This document shows positions 1 through 8,295 of a stretch of DNA of 64,000 bases, piece by piece. The translations under genes and the position numbers were made by a program. The stretch is from positions 124,001 to 188,000 of the forward strand of contig CAYGUV010000001.1 in assembly GCA_964353185.1 (NCBI GenBank), in the 5' to 3' direction. Under the pieces are notes generated by a model that had not been told where the DNA came from, did no database searches, and saw only the letters and a program-made list of their open reading frames with translations. Origin of the DNA: GCA-2708415 sp964353185. Lineage in GTDB: Bacteria > Pseudomonadota > Alphaproteobacteria > Micavibrionales > Micavibrionaceae. Within the stretch, counting starts at the first letter, position 1; every line of letters begins with the position of its first letter.

Positions 1-1
1 C

Positions 2-73
2 GGAACTATAAGAGGACAAGTACAGCCAGGTATTGGTGTAGATGGGCGTGTGCGGTTAAAGGGAACGAGATAG
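2..73 (+). CDS. C-terminal end of an unidentified protein (partial)
   Basis: An open frame enters from the left edge and stops at a TAG at 71-73, giving 23 residues that end in GRVRLKGTR. The residues look like ordinary protein (glycine, valine and arginine alternating as in a beta-strand end), and the next gene begins about 90 bases downstream on the same strand. It may therefore be the last part of an upstream gene of the same pilus/envelope group. The fragment is too short to identify; its family is unknown to me. Confidence 0.5.
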   Translation, partial: GTIRGQVQPGIGVDGRVRLKGTR

Positions 74-160
74 ATAAAATTTTATCTATATCTAATATGA
101 TTTTAAACATTATTTGATATATTTAAAGATAACTAAAAAAGGTAATGAAAACAATACAAT

Positions 161-694
161 ATGGATTTTAAATCTTTTGATTTTGGTAAGCTTAAAAAAT
201 ATTTCGGAACGCATTCTTCTGCGGACCTTAACCATTTTTTGGAGAATTTACCGCAAAGTGCGGGTAAAACAGTTCTAATTGCTGCGGGCGTAGCATGGGG
301 AATTGCTGCCGCGTCTGGCTTATATGCCACGATACAAGCGCAAAAATTGACAGAGTTGCGGGCAGAATTAAAAGAAACGGAAGCGTTAAAGCCAGCTGTC
401 CCTACAATTTCTAATGTTGCGATTCCCAATAGCGAAGTTGAGAAATTCGTTAAAGAGGCGCAAAAATCTTACAAAGACATTACTATAAGAGTAAATAATT
501 CAAACATTCTTATTACAGCACCGAGTACGGTATTCTTTACACAATTTCGTGAAGCTATTGGACACGTGCAAAATGGTGGTAGCGGGTGGCGCGTAACATT
601 GGATAAGTTATGCGTGGGTAGAGAATGTGATGACAGAACCAAATTAATGGCATCATTAAAGGTAAATAAAGTATCAGTTGAAAATCCGTCATAA
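161..694 (+). CDS. membrane-anchored envelope protein, possibly pilus assembly
   Basis: 177 residues; family not recognised. An N-terminal cytoplasmic stretch of about 35 residues is followed by one membrane segment near residues 38-60 (VLIAAGVAWGIAAASGLYA). A short charged helix (KLTELRAELKETEALK) and a periplasmic domain follow, the domain carrying a cysteine pair in LCVGREC that could form a disulfide. This bitopic layout with a coiled-coil neck resembles inner-membrane pilus or secretion-platform components (PilO/PilN-like in architecture, not demonstrably in sequence). The two pilin-like genes immediately downstream on the same strand support a role in a pilus or secretion apparatus. An AAAAAAGG stretch upstream is a weak ribosome-binding site, rather far from the ATG. 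Function is inferred only from topology and neighbours. Confidence 0.75.
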   Translation: MDFKSFDFGKLKKYFGTHSSADLNHFLENLPQSAGKTVLIAAGVAWGIAAASGLYATIQAQKLTELRAELKETEALKPAVPTISNVAIPNSEVEKFVKEAQKSYKDITIRVNNSNILITAPSTVFFTQFREAIGHVQNGGSGWRVTLDKLCVGRECDDRTKLMASLKVNKVSVENPS

Positions 695-734
695 TAAATT
701 AAAATAAATAAGTCTTTTATTCGAGGAGAGAGAA

Positions 735-1487
735 ATGGGTCTAACAGAAAAAAAGTACAATAAACAAAGCGGGAATGTCTTATTCCTTATTCTTATTGCT
801 GTGGCTCTCTTTGCCGCTTTATCGTATGCGGTAACGCAATCAACGCGATCTGGAGGGGGGACTGCAGATCGTGAAACGTCTATTTTGAACGCGGCGTCGC
901 TTACACAGTATCCTGCTGCCTTAAGGACATCTGTTATAAGAATGATTTTAAATGGTACGGACGTTGAAACAATTCGATTCGATGACCCCGGAGAAATACA
1001 AACTCTTGGTCTTGCTGATAATCGCTCTTTTGTTTTTCATCCTGATGGTGGAGGTGCAGTTTTCCAGACAGCTCCACAAGATGTTCTTACTGCAACATCA
1101 CCAAATCGATGGATTTTTAATGCAAATTTTGATATTGAAGAAATTGGTATTACTGATGCGATTAATTCTAATGACTTAATCGCTTTTCTTCCAAATGTAA
1201 CTGGAGCAATATGCCGACAGATTAACCAAGAAGTTGGTATTGATCCTGATCCCCCTTGTATAGATGCTGGTGGGGATGGAGTGCCTGACATTAATGCAGC
1301 GACAGTTACAGAAGTAAACTTTACCGAAAATATGCAAGCAACGGCACCTGCATATACTTTCCCTGCAGGGGATCAAGAAAACCTAGTTTTTAGTGGATGT
1401 TCAGAATTAACAGGCCAACCTACTGCTTGTTTTCATGATGTAGTTAATTCTAGATTTATATTTTATTCAACGTTGCTTGAAAGATAA
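735..1487 (+). CDS. pilin-like protein with N-terminal hydrophobic helix (first of two)
   Basis: 250 residues. After a short polar leader (residues 1-13) comes a long hydrophobic helix (NVLFLILIAVALFAALSYAV) and then a polar extracytoplasmic domain. This is the plan of type IV pilins and pseudopilins, although the usual G|FTLxE prepilin cleavage motif is absent or much altered. Four cysteines lie in two spaced pairs (CRQINQEVGIDPDPPC and CSELTGQPTAC), suggesting disulfides outside the cytoplasm. A strong ribosome-binding site (GAGGAGAG) sits just before the ATG. The next gene starts two bases after the stop and shares the layout, so the two are probably translated together. The pilin-like call is from architecture; no family assignment is certain. 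Confidence 0.75.
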   Translation: MGLTEKKYNKQSGNVLFLILIAVALFAALSYAVTQSTRSGGGTADRETSILNAASLTQYPAALRTSVIRMILNGTDVETIRFDDPGEIQTLGLADNRSFVFHPDGGGAVFQTAPQDVLTATSPNRWIFNANFDIEEIGITDAINSNDLIAFLPNVTGAICRQINQEVGIDPDPPCIDAGGDGVPDINAATVTEVNFTENMQATAPAYTFPAGDQENLVFSGCSELTGQPTACFHDVVNSRFIFYSTLLER

Positions 1488-1489
1488 TT

Positions 1490-2230
1490 TTGTCTAATAT
1501 TTTGCAGACATCTTTTTCAGAGCGCGGCAGCGCATTTGTTTATATCTTAATTGCTATTGCGTTGTTGGCGGCCTTAACCGCGTCTTTTATGCGGCCTGCC
1601 AGTCAACAAACAACAGCGCAAAATAGCTTTCAATCTGTGTCTTCTCTTTCGAGTCAGATTGATTTTATTCAAGCGGCCATTCAAGAATGTGTTTTGGTTT
1701 ATTCTTTGGGGGACGACTCTGACGATACAAATATTCCTGCTGGCGTAACACAGCCTTATCCATTCACGCCAACGGATAACTATTTTGGATTGGTCAGTGG
1801 GACTGGCGCGGCGACTACTATTTATGCGGATAATACAATGAAGAACATTGCATGCCCAGGAAACCCAGGAACGACAAAAGATCACGAAAAAATATTTGGT
1901 GGTAGCTCTGGTAAGTTTATGCCACCCGCACCAGAATTATTTAATGAGTGGGAATATTATAATGATACTGATGGTGTGTTCTTTTTTACATCAACGGATA
2001 AAACAGATGCCTCAATCCAAAGTGCGCTTTTAAAATTAGATGAGAATTATTCAGAATGTCAGGCAGATGTAATAACAGCATCGGGATCTGATTTTGAATT
2101 AACAAGTACGGCTGCAGGGACTGATCCTAAATGCTTAGATGGTAATACATGTTTTCGTTTTTGGATGATTATAAAGCCAACGGCAACATATGTTGCGGGT
2201 AGTGACGAAGCTATCGCGGGTTGTCCTTAA
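1490..2230 (+). CDS. pilin-like protein with N-terminal hydrophobic helix (second of two)
   Basis: 246 residues from a TTG start two bases after the preceding stop; no better start lies upstream of the hydrophobic segment, and translational coupling is likely. Residues 1-12 are polar, followed by RGSAFVYILIAIALLAAL, a membrane helix, then a polar domain with six cysteines (QEC, IAC, SEC, PKC, NTC and a C-terminal GCP). The first cysteine falls in a region resembling the processed N-terminal half of a pilin. Its likeness to the previous protein in layout, but not in sequence, suggests major and minor subunits, or two minor pilins of one filament. The substrate and the assembly ATPase are not in the window. 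Confidence 0.72.
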   Translation: MSNILQTSFSERGSAFVYILIAIALLAALTASFMRPASQQTTAQNSFQSVSSLSSQIDFIQAAIQECVLVYSLGDDSDDTNIPAGVTQPYPFTPTDNYFGLVSGTGAATTIYADNTMKNIACPGNPGTTKDHEKIFGGSSGKFMPPAPELFNEWEYYNDTDGVFFFTSTDKTDASIQSALLKLDENYSECQADVITASGSDFELTSTAAGTDPKCLDGNTCFRFWMIIKPTATYVAGSDEAIAGCP

Positions 2231-2249
2231 TTTTTAATATTTATTGTTC

Positions 2250-4211
2250 TTATAAACTGTTTATTTCTTGCGCAACATTTGTGAATTCTTGAATAATTTT
2301 TTGTACAATAGATTTATCAATAATATTATTTTCACAAGATTTTTGTAGTTGATCGGCATAATCACCTAAAGTATTCGCACAAGCGGAACGGGCAGACCCT
2401 TTTAGACTATGGGCCAGTTCAAATAGATTTTTAGTGTTATTCTTTTCTGACTCTATATGAATTTTTTCTACAAGTGGTTTGGTCATTTCAATAAACATTT
2501 GCAACATTTCGATCGTATCCTCATCAAAGCTGCCCATTTGTTTTATGATAGAATTTTTATCTATATGGTTTAGGTCCACAGTTTCTTTTTTGTTAATATT
2601 GGATACTGGGCCATCTACTTGGTCATTTAATAAACCCCAACGGACGAGCAGTCTTTTAAACTGACCCAGTGAGACAGGTTTCAATAAACATTCATCAAAG
2701 CCATGCTTCATATAAACTTGTCGATGGTTCATTTGCACATCCGCTGTTAAGGCGATAACAGGGAAGTGACGATTTTTCTTCTTATCGTCTTTTCTAATTT
2801 CTTCTATAACTTCATACCCATCCATTTCAGGCATATGTAGGTCTGTTAAGAGAATACCATATTTACCACTTCTAACGGCAGTTAGGGCTTCGTTACCATT
2901 TTCAACAAATGTTGCTTCAACACCAATATTATCAAGCTGGCGTTGTAAAACATCACGAATACTAGCGGTATCTTCCGCAATGAGTAATTTGGTTGGTCCC
3001 TCTATCGTCACTTTTGTTACTTTGTTTGCAGATTCTTTAACCTCCTCACCAAGGCCTATGCGGCTTGCTGGTTTGGCTAAATATGTGACGCCTAAAGATT
3101 GCAAGGTGTGTTGTAAGCCAGCATCATCGCGAACTGTATACATGATCATACCTGTAAAAGGACGAATTTCTAATATTTCGCGAATGAGGTCTAAGCCCAA
3201 TCCATCAGGCAAGCCTTGGTCAATAATTGCAACATCAAAAGGACGTCGAATAATTAGCTCCATAGCCTCTGCATAAGTAGGGCAGCTTTCTACTGTTGCT
3301 CCCATGGATTGTAATGAACGTTGAATTTCTTTTGCACCTTGGGGGTGATCTTCGACAGATAAAATTGAAAGGCCGTCTAAATTAGGAAGGGCCATAGTTG
3401 TATCGGTTGTACTGACTTCATTGGTAGGTATTTCGAACCAAAAAGTAGACCCTTTTCCTTCGGCGGAAGTAACGCCAATTACCCCTCCCATCATTTCAAC
3501 GAGTTTTTTGCAAATAGATAAGCCAAGTCCTGTGCCACCATAACGACGTGATGTTGAGCTATCTGCCTGGGTAAAGGGGGTAAAAAGACTATTGGCAATT
3601 TCTTGTTTCATGCCGATTCCGCTATCTATTATTTCAAAGCGTAAACCGATCTTATTTTTCTTTAGCTTTAACGTTTCTAAGTGAGTGCCAATTTTTGTGG
3701 TCACGTGGCCTTCATGCGTAAATTTGATAGCGTTACCGGCTAAATTCATGAGAATTTGACGAAGTCGCTTAGGATCACCAATTACAACAAAAGGAACATT
3801 GTCAGAGATATCATCGCTTAATTGAATAGGCTTACCTTGTGCCTTCACTTCTAATGCTTCATTGATGCCGCGTACCAATGTACGAAGAGGGACTTCAAAT
3901 TCATCGAGCGCCATTTGATCAGCATCCATTTTGGCGAAATCTAATATATCGTCCAGTATTTCGAGTAGGCCGCTAGCGGATTCTCGGGCTATATCAACCA
4001 TAGACATGACGTTAGGATCAGGCTTTTCTTGCCCGATGAGCTCTAAAAGCCCATACACAGATTGCATAGGGGTTCTAATTTCATGGCTTATTGTGGCAAG
4101 GAAGTTGGATTTTTGTTGAGTCGCGGCATCTGCCTGTGCGAGTTGCGCCTCAAGCTGTTTAATTTTTTCTAAATTCTTATTGTTAATTGTGTCTTGTTCG
4201 ATATCAGGCAT
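2250..4211 (-). CDS. soluble hybrid sensor histidine kinase (HisKA-HATPase-REC-REC-Hpt)
   Basis: 653 residues. A short N-terminal coiled coil leads directly into a HisKA dimerisation domain with the phospho-acceptor histidine at about residue 43 (SHEIRTPM). Next come an HATPase_c domain (NLAGNAIKFTHEG N-box, DSGIGM, GGTGLGLSICKKL), a first receiver domain (VEDH, IIDQGLPDG), a second receiver (IAEDTASIRD, LLTDLHMPEMDG, ALTAD) and a C-terminal Hpt domain (AHSLKGSARS). There is no membrane segment or recognisable sensor domain, so it is probably cytoplasmic and may be controlled by a partner protein. The order is that of BarA/ArcB-type phosphorelays. No DNA-binding response regulator lies beside it, so its output is unknown. 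It is divergently transcribed from asd. Confidence 0.93.
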   Translation of the reverse strand: MPDIEQDTINNKNLEKIKQLEAQLAQADAATQQKSNFLATISHEIRTPMQSVYGLLELIGQEKPDPNVMSMVDIARESASGLLEILDDILDFAKMDADQMALDEFEVPLRTLVRGINEALEVKAQGKPIQLSDDISDNVPFVVIGDPKRLRQILMNLAGNAIKFTHEGHVTTKIGTHLETLKLKKNKIGLRFEIIDSGIGMKQEIANSLFTPFTQADSSTSRRYGGTGLGLSICKKLVEMMGGVIGVTSAEGKGSTFWFEIPTNEVSTTDTTMALPNLDGLSILSVEDHPQGAKEIQRSLQSMGATVESCPTYAEAMELIIRRPFDVAIIDQGLPDGLGLDLIREILEIRPFTGMIMYTVRDDAGLQHTLQSLGVTYLAKPASRIGLGEEVKESANKVTKVTIEGPTKLLIAEDTASIRDVLQRQLDNIGVEATFVENGNEALTAVRSGKYGILLTDLHMPEMDGYEVIEEIRKDDKKKNRHFPVIALTADVQMNHRQVYMKHGFDECLLKPVSLGQFKRLLVRWGLLNDQVDGPVSNINKKETVDLNHIDKNSIIKQMGSFDEDTIEMLQMFIEMTKPLVEKIHIESEKNNTKNLFELAHSLKGSARSACANTLGDYADQLQKSCENNIIDKSIVQKIIQEFTNVAQEINSL

Positions 4212-4299
4212 TTATAAATTGAAAAAAACTTTGGTTCGCGTTATGAAATAACAATCTTAATATTGTACCTGAAGAACTAAAATAAGAAAGTGGATTAAA

Positions 4300-5310
4300 A
4301 TGTCGTATAAAGTAGCCGTTGTAGGCGCATCTGGAAATGTTGGTCGTGAAATGTTGGCCATCTTGCATGAGCGTAAATTTCCTATTTCTGAAGTGGTGGC
4401 TTTGGCGTCATCACGTTCGGCGGGAAAAGAGGTTTCTTTTGGTGATAAAACGCTAAAAATACAAGATTTGGCAAAATACGACTTTAAAGGGACTGATTTT
4501 GTTTTCTCATCTCCTGGTGCCAAAGTATCTGCAGAATTTGCACCAAAAGCAGGTAAGGCCGGTGCCATTGTTATTGATAATACAAGTCATTTTAGAATGG
4601 ATCCAGATGTTCCTTTGGTGGTGCCTGAAGTTAACCCAGAGGCCTTGAAGGATTATGCTAAGAAAAATATTATCGCGAATCCAAATTGTTCTACCATTCA
4701 AATGTTGGTTGCGTTAAAGCCAATTCACGAAGCGGCCAAGATTAAACGTATTGTTGTTTCTACTTATCAATCTGTCTCTGGCGCGGGAAAAGAAGGGATG
4801 GATGAATTGTTTAATCAGTCACGCCATTTCTTTATGAATGATGAAGTGAAAAGCGAGCAGTTTTCAAAACAGATTGCTTTTAACGTTATTCCACAAATTG
4901 ATGCATTTATGGATGATCATTCAACTAAAGAAGAGTGGAAAATGGTTGTTGAAACCAAGAAGATATTAGACACAAAAATTGAAGTATGTGCCAACTGTGT
5001 GCGTGTTCCAGTATTTATAGGGCATTCGGAAATGGTGAATGTTGAGATGGAAAAGCCATTATCCCGTAAAGAAGCAATGGCGTTATGGCGCAAAGCGGAT
5101 GGGGTAAGTGTCATTGATGTTGAAAGTGAGATCGAATTTGTGACCCCAGCAGAAATTGCAGGTGAGGATGATGTCTTTATTTCACGTGTACGTGAAGACA
5201 TATCCGTTGAAAATGGTCTAAATTTCTGGTGTGTGTCTGATAATATGCGTAAAGGCGCTGCGTTAAATTCTATCCAAATTGCTGAGACGTTGATTAAAGA
5301 TTATTTATAG
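4300..5310 (+). CDS. asd: aspartate-semialdehyde dehydrogenase
   Basis: 336 residues. It reduces L-aspartyl-4-phosphate to aspartate semialdehyde with NADPH, the branch point to lysine/diaminopimelate, threonine and methionine; in this envelope-rich window it supplies the diaminopimelate used by MurE. The N-terminal Rossmann fold has the NADP-binding VVGASGNVGREM motif. The catalytic cysteine is Cys130 in ANPNCSTIQ, and the dimerisation domain follows with the substrate-binding SVSGAGKEG stretch. Length is standard for the bacterial family. A GTGGA sequence before the ATG serves as ribosome-binding site. It stands alone ahead of the sdh operon, separated from it by a GC-rich hairpin. Confidence 0.97.
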   Translation: MSYKVAVVGASGNVGREMLAILHERKFPISEVVALASSRSAGKEVSFGDKTLKIQDLAKYDFKGTDFVFSSPGAKVSAEFAPKAGKAGAIVIDNTSHFRMDPDVPLVVPEVNPEALKDYAKKNIIANPNCSTIQMLVALKPIHEAAKIKRIVVSTYQSVSGAGKEGMDELFNQSRHFFMNDEVKSEQFSKQIAFNVIPQIDAFMDDHSTKEEWKMVVETKKILDTKIEVCANCVRVPVFIGHSEMVNVEMEKPLSRKEAMALWRKADGVSVIDVESEIEFVTPAEIAGEDDVFISRVREDISVENGLNFWCVSDNMRKGAALNSIQIAETLIKDYL

Positions 5311-5344
5311 AAAATCTCTCCTTTGTGGCTGTTTTACACTTGGA

Positions 5345-5365
5345 ATAGGGGGCGTTACCCCCTAT
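5345..5365 (+). terminator. GC-rich hairpin between asd and sdhC
   Basis: An 8-bp perfect stem (ATAGGGGG/CCCCCTAT) encloses a 5-base loop just after asd. It lacks a clear T run, being followed by AT-rich sequence, so it may be a weak terminator, an mRNA-stability hairpin, or a leader element of the sdh transcript. Confidence 0.4.
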
Positions 5366-5396
5366 AATATTACTATTATAATATTTAAGGATCCAT

Positions 5397-5840
5397 ATGT
5401 CTGACGATACTAAACCAATTGAACGCCCTCTATCCCCGCATTTGCAAGTTTATCGGCTGCCGATGACGGCTAAAATGTCAATTTCGCACCGTATTACGGG
5501 AGTTATTTTGACGGGTGGCCTGATATTAATAGCCTTGGTAATGGTGGCTGCGGGATTAGGTGCAGAAATATATAATCAATTTATGTCGTTTATTCAAATG
5601 CCATTTGCGCAATATTTCTTTTTAGCGTGGGCTTTCGTTTTATTTTATCATATGGGAAATGGCTTTCGTCATTTGTTTTGGGATATGGGTAAGGGGATAT
5701 CTGAAAAGGCGGCCTGTAAGTCTGGTTTATTTGTATTGATTTTTGCTGTGGGTATGACAGCTGGAATTTGGCACTTTGCTTCGCAGGATAAAGTACCAGA
5801 TGCGTCAATTGTCACGCCAATTGTTGGGAGGGCAGAATAA
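5397..5840 (+). CDS. sdhC: succinate dehydrogenase cytochrome b556 subunit
   Basis: 147 residues, an integral-membrane anchor of complex II. It carries the family signature RPLSPHLQVYRLPMTAKMSISHRITG, in which the SxxHR segment helps form the quinone site. Three membrane helices follow (about residues 32-52, 68-88 and 107-125). The haem-ligating histidine region is FYHMGNGFRHLFWD. The ATG is preceded by AAGGAT. The stop overlaps the sdhD start by one base, so the two anchors are translationally coupled. It is the first gene of sdhCDA-x-B. Confidence 0.96.
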   Translation: MSDDTKPIERPLSPHLQVYRLPMTAKMSISHRITGVILTGGLILIALVMVAAGLGAEIYNQFMSFIQMPFAQYFFLAWAFVLFYHMGNGFRHLFWDMGKGISEKAACKSGLFVLIFAVGMTAGIWHFASQDKVPDASIVTPIVGRAE

Positions 5841-6247
5841 TGGGACATTGTTCGCATAAAAAAGATGATAAGTTAGTCTCTCCAATTCGCAAAGCCAAGG
5901 GATTGGGATCCTCCCATTCTGGGACGCATCATTGGATGTTGCAACGCTTAACAGCCATAACTAATATTCCACTTGTTTTTTGGGCGGTTTACAGTTTGTT
6001 TTCATTACAAGGTGCGTCTTACGAAGCGTTTACAACGTGGATGTCGCTGCCGTGGAATACAGTATTAGCAATTTTGTTTGTCTTAAGTACGTTTAAGCAT
6101 TCGGTACTGGGTATTCAAGTTATCATGGAAGATTATATTTCTTGTTCTTTCATGCGGCGCATCGGAATTTATGGATTTAAACTTTTTATGATTGTTTTAG
6201 GCGTTGCGACAATTGTTACTATATTAAAAATATCGCTAGGAGCGTAA
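5840..6247 (+). CDS. sdhD: succinate dehydrogenase membrane anchor subunit
   Basis: 135 residues. The alphaproteobacterial-type SdhD pattern is visible: a basic N-terminus, then GLGSSHSGTHHWMLQRLTA, then three membrane helices. The histidine in the second helix (TFKHSVLGIQVIMEDY) is the expected haem b ligand, and the aspartate-tyrosine after it is the usual quinone-site pair. The N-terminus is longer and more lysine-rich than in enterobacteria. The ATG overlaps the sdhC stop, and sdhA follows after seven bases. Confidence 0.95.
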   Translation: MGHCSHKKDDKLVSPIRKAKGLGSSHSGTHHWMLQRLTAITNIPLVFWAVYSLFSLQGASYEAFTTWMSLPWNTVLAILFVLSTFKHSVLGIQVIMEDYISCSFMRRIGIYGFKLFMIVLGVATIVTILKISLGA

Positions 6248-6254
6248 GAGGATT

Positions 6255-8051
6255 ATGAGTGTAGCTGAAAAATACGAAATTATTGATCATGAATATGACG
6301 TCGTCGTCGTCGGGGCGGGCGGTGCAGGTTTACGCGCTGGTTTTGGGTGCGCCGAAAAAGGGTTGAAAACAGCACTTATTTCTAAGGTATTCCCTACGCG
6401 CTCGCATACTGTGGCAGCGCAAGGTGGAATTTCTGCAGCCCTTGGAAATATGGGTGAAGATGACTGGCGCTATCATATGTATGACACGATTAAGGGTTCA
6501 GACTGGTTAGGGGATCAAGATGCTATTGAATATATGTGTCGTGAAGCAATACCTGCGGTGATTGAGTTAGAGCATTATGGTGTACCATTTTCACGAACAG
6601 CAGCAGGTAAAATTTATCAGCGTGCCTTTGGCGGTATGACAACACATTATGGTGAAGGCACTGCACAACGAACATGCGCGGCGGCCGACCGAACTGGCCA
6701 TGCAATGTTGCATACACTTTACCAACAATCGTTAAAACATAAGGCAGAATTTTTTATTGAATATTTCGCTCTTGATTTAATTATGAGCGATGAAGGCGAG
6801 TGTCTAGGTGTAATGTGTTTGAATATGGACGATGGCACAATTCATCGTTTCCGTGGGCATCAAACTATATTGGCAACTGGTGGTTATGGACGTGCCTACT
6901 TTTCTTGTACATCTGCGCATACTTGTACAGGTGATGGTGGTGGAATGGTTGCGCGTGCGGGTTTACCATTACAAGATATGGAATTCACACAGTTTCATCC
7001 AACAGGTATTTATGGTGCAGGCTGTTTGATTACTGAAGGTGTGCGCGGTGAGGGGGGATATTTAACGAACTCAGAAGGTGAGCGTTTTATGGAGCGCTAT
7101 GCGCCGAGCGCGAAAGATCTAGCCTCACGTGATGTTGTTTCACGTTCAATGACGATCGAAATTCGTGAAGGGCGCGGCGTTGGTGAAAAGAAAGACCATA
7201 TTCATTTAAATCTTATGCATTTGGCTCCTGAAGTTATTAATTCCCGTTTGCCAGGTATTGCCGAAACAGCAAAAATATTTGCGGGCGTTGACGTAACTAA
7301 AGAACCGATTCCTGTTTTGCCAACGGTGCATTATAACATGGGTGGTATTCCAACAAATTTTAGAACTGAAGTATTAAACCCTACTAAAGATGACCCGAAC
7401 CGTATTGTGCCGGGTCTTATGGCTATTGGAGAGTCTGCTTGTGTGTCTGTACATGGCGCAAACCGTTTGGGGTCAAACTCATTGCTTGATTTGGTTGTTT
7501 TTGGACGCGCCGCGGCTATACGTGCTGCAGAAACAATTCCAAAGGGTACACCGCATAAATCATTAAAAGATAAAAGTAGTCAGAAATGTTTAGAACGTTT
7601 GGATAAAGTACGCAATGCAGACGGTGATGTATCTGTGGCGAAACTTCGTGGTGAGATGCAACATACAATGCAAGACCACGCCGCTGTTTTCCGCACAGGA
7701 GATACTCTACAAGAAGGACAAGATAAAATTGTTGAGATTTTCAATAAGCGGGATCAATTAAAAATTGCAGATCGTTCGTTGATATTTAATACGGACTTAA
7801 TTGAGGCATTAGAGCTGGATAACCTTCTCTATCAATCTGTTGCGAGTATGGCGTCGGCCAATAACCGTAAAGAATCCCGTGGTGCGCATGCGCGCGAAGA
7901 TTTTACGGAGCGTGATGATGAGAACTGGATGAAACACACAACGGTTAAAATTGATGAAAAAGCAGGATTTGAAATTGGATATCGACCTGTTATTTTGCAT
8001 ACTTTGACTGATGAAGTTGAAGCTGTTCCTCCAAAGAAGAGGGTTTATTAA
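6255..8051 (+). CDS. sdhA: succinate dehydrogenase flavoprotein subunit
   Basis: 598 residues, the expected length. SdhA oxidises succinate to fumarate in the TCA cycle and passes electrons to SdhB. The FAD-binding GAGGAGLRAG motif lies at about residues 20-29, and the histidine that covalently binds FAD is His51 in RSHTVAAQGG. The active-site region is visible (QFHPTGIYGAGCLITEGVRGEGG), as is HGANRLGSNSLLDLVVFGR near the C-terminal third and the helical SRGAHAREDF segment at the end. The ribosome-binding site is AAGAGGA. The TAA is directly followed by a small inserted gene rather than sdhB. Confidence 0.98.
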   Translation: MSVAEKYEIIDHEYDVVVVGAGGAGLRAGFGCAEKGLKTALISKVFPTRSHTVAAQGGISAALGNMGEDDWRYHMYDTIKGSDWLGDQDAIEYMCREAIPAVIELEHYGVPFSRTAAGKIYQRAFGGMTTHYGEGTAQRTCAAADRTGHAMLHTLYQQSLKHKAEFFIEYFALDLIMSDEGECLGVMCLNMDDGTIHRFRGHQTILATGGYGRAYFSCTSAHTCTGDGGGMVARAGLPLQDMEFTQFHPTGIYGAGCLITEGVRGEGGYLTNSEGERFMERYAPSAKDLASRDVVSRSMTIEIREGRGVGEKKDHIHLNLMHLAPEVINSRLPGIAETAKIFAGVDVTKEPIPVLPTVHYNMGGIPTNFRTEVLNPTKDDPNRIVPGLMAIGESACVSVHGANRLGSNSLLDLVVFGRAAAIRAAETIPKGTPHKSLKDKSSQKCLERLDKVRNADGDVSVAKLRGEMQHTMQDHAAVFRTGDTLQEGQDKIVEIFNKRDQLKIADRSLIFNTDLIEALELDNLLYQSVASMASANNRKESRGAHAREDFTERDDENWMKHTTVKIDEKAGFEIGYRPVILHTLTDEVEAVPPKKRVY

Positions 8052-8052
8052 G

Positions 8053-8283
8053 ATGGCTGGATGGATAAAGTTTGGACTTTTTTTGCTCGTATTCTTTACG
8101 GCTGGATATATGTTGCCAGCGGCGATTGCAATCTTGCGCAATCACAACAGTACGATCGCAATCATTCTTGTTAATTGCTTATTGGGCTGGACAATCATTT
8201 TTTGGATTGTCGCATTCTTTTGGTCATTGAATAAAAACGCAACCGAGACACGTTCTTTGGGCGAAATACTTAATCTTAAATAA
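8053..8283 (+). CDS. small membrane protein of the superinfection-immunity family
   Basis: 76 residues with two membrane helices. The pattern LPAAIAILRNH...VNCLLGWTIIFWIVAFFW matches the small family named after the phage T4 Imm superinfection-immunity protein (charged turn with RxH, then an N-x-LLGWT helix). I placed the start at the ATG two bases after the sdhA stop. An in-frame ATG at 8011 would add 14 basic residues overlapping sdhA and is less likely. A purine-rich AAGAAGAGGG lies upstream within sdhA. It sits between sdhA and sdhB, an unusual place, and so is probably co-transcribed with complex II. Whether it blocks phage DNA entry or has a respiratory role cannot be told from sequence. 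Confidence 0.82.
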   Translation: MAGWIKFGLFLLVFFTAGYMLPAAIAILRNHNSTIAIILVNCLLGWTIIFWIVAFFWSLNKNATETRSLGEILNLK

Positions 8284-8295
8284 AATAGGCATATT

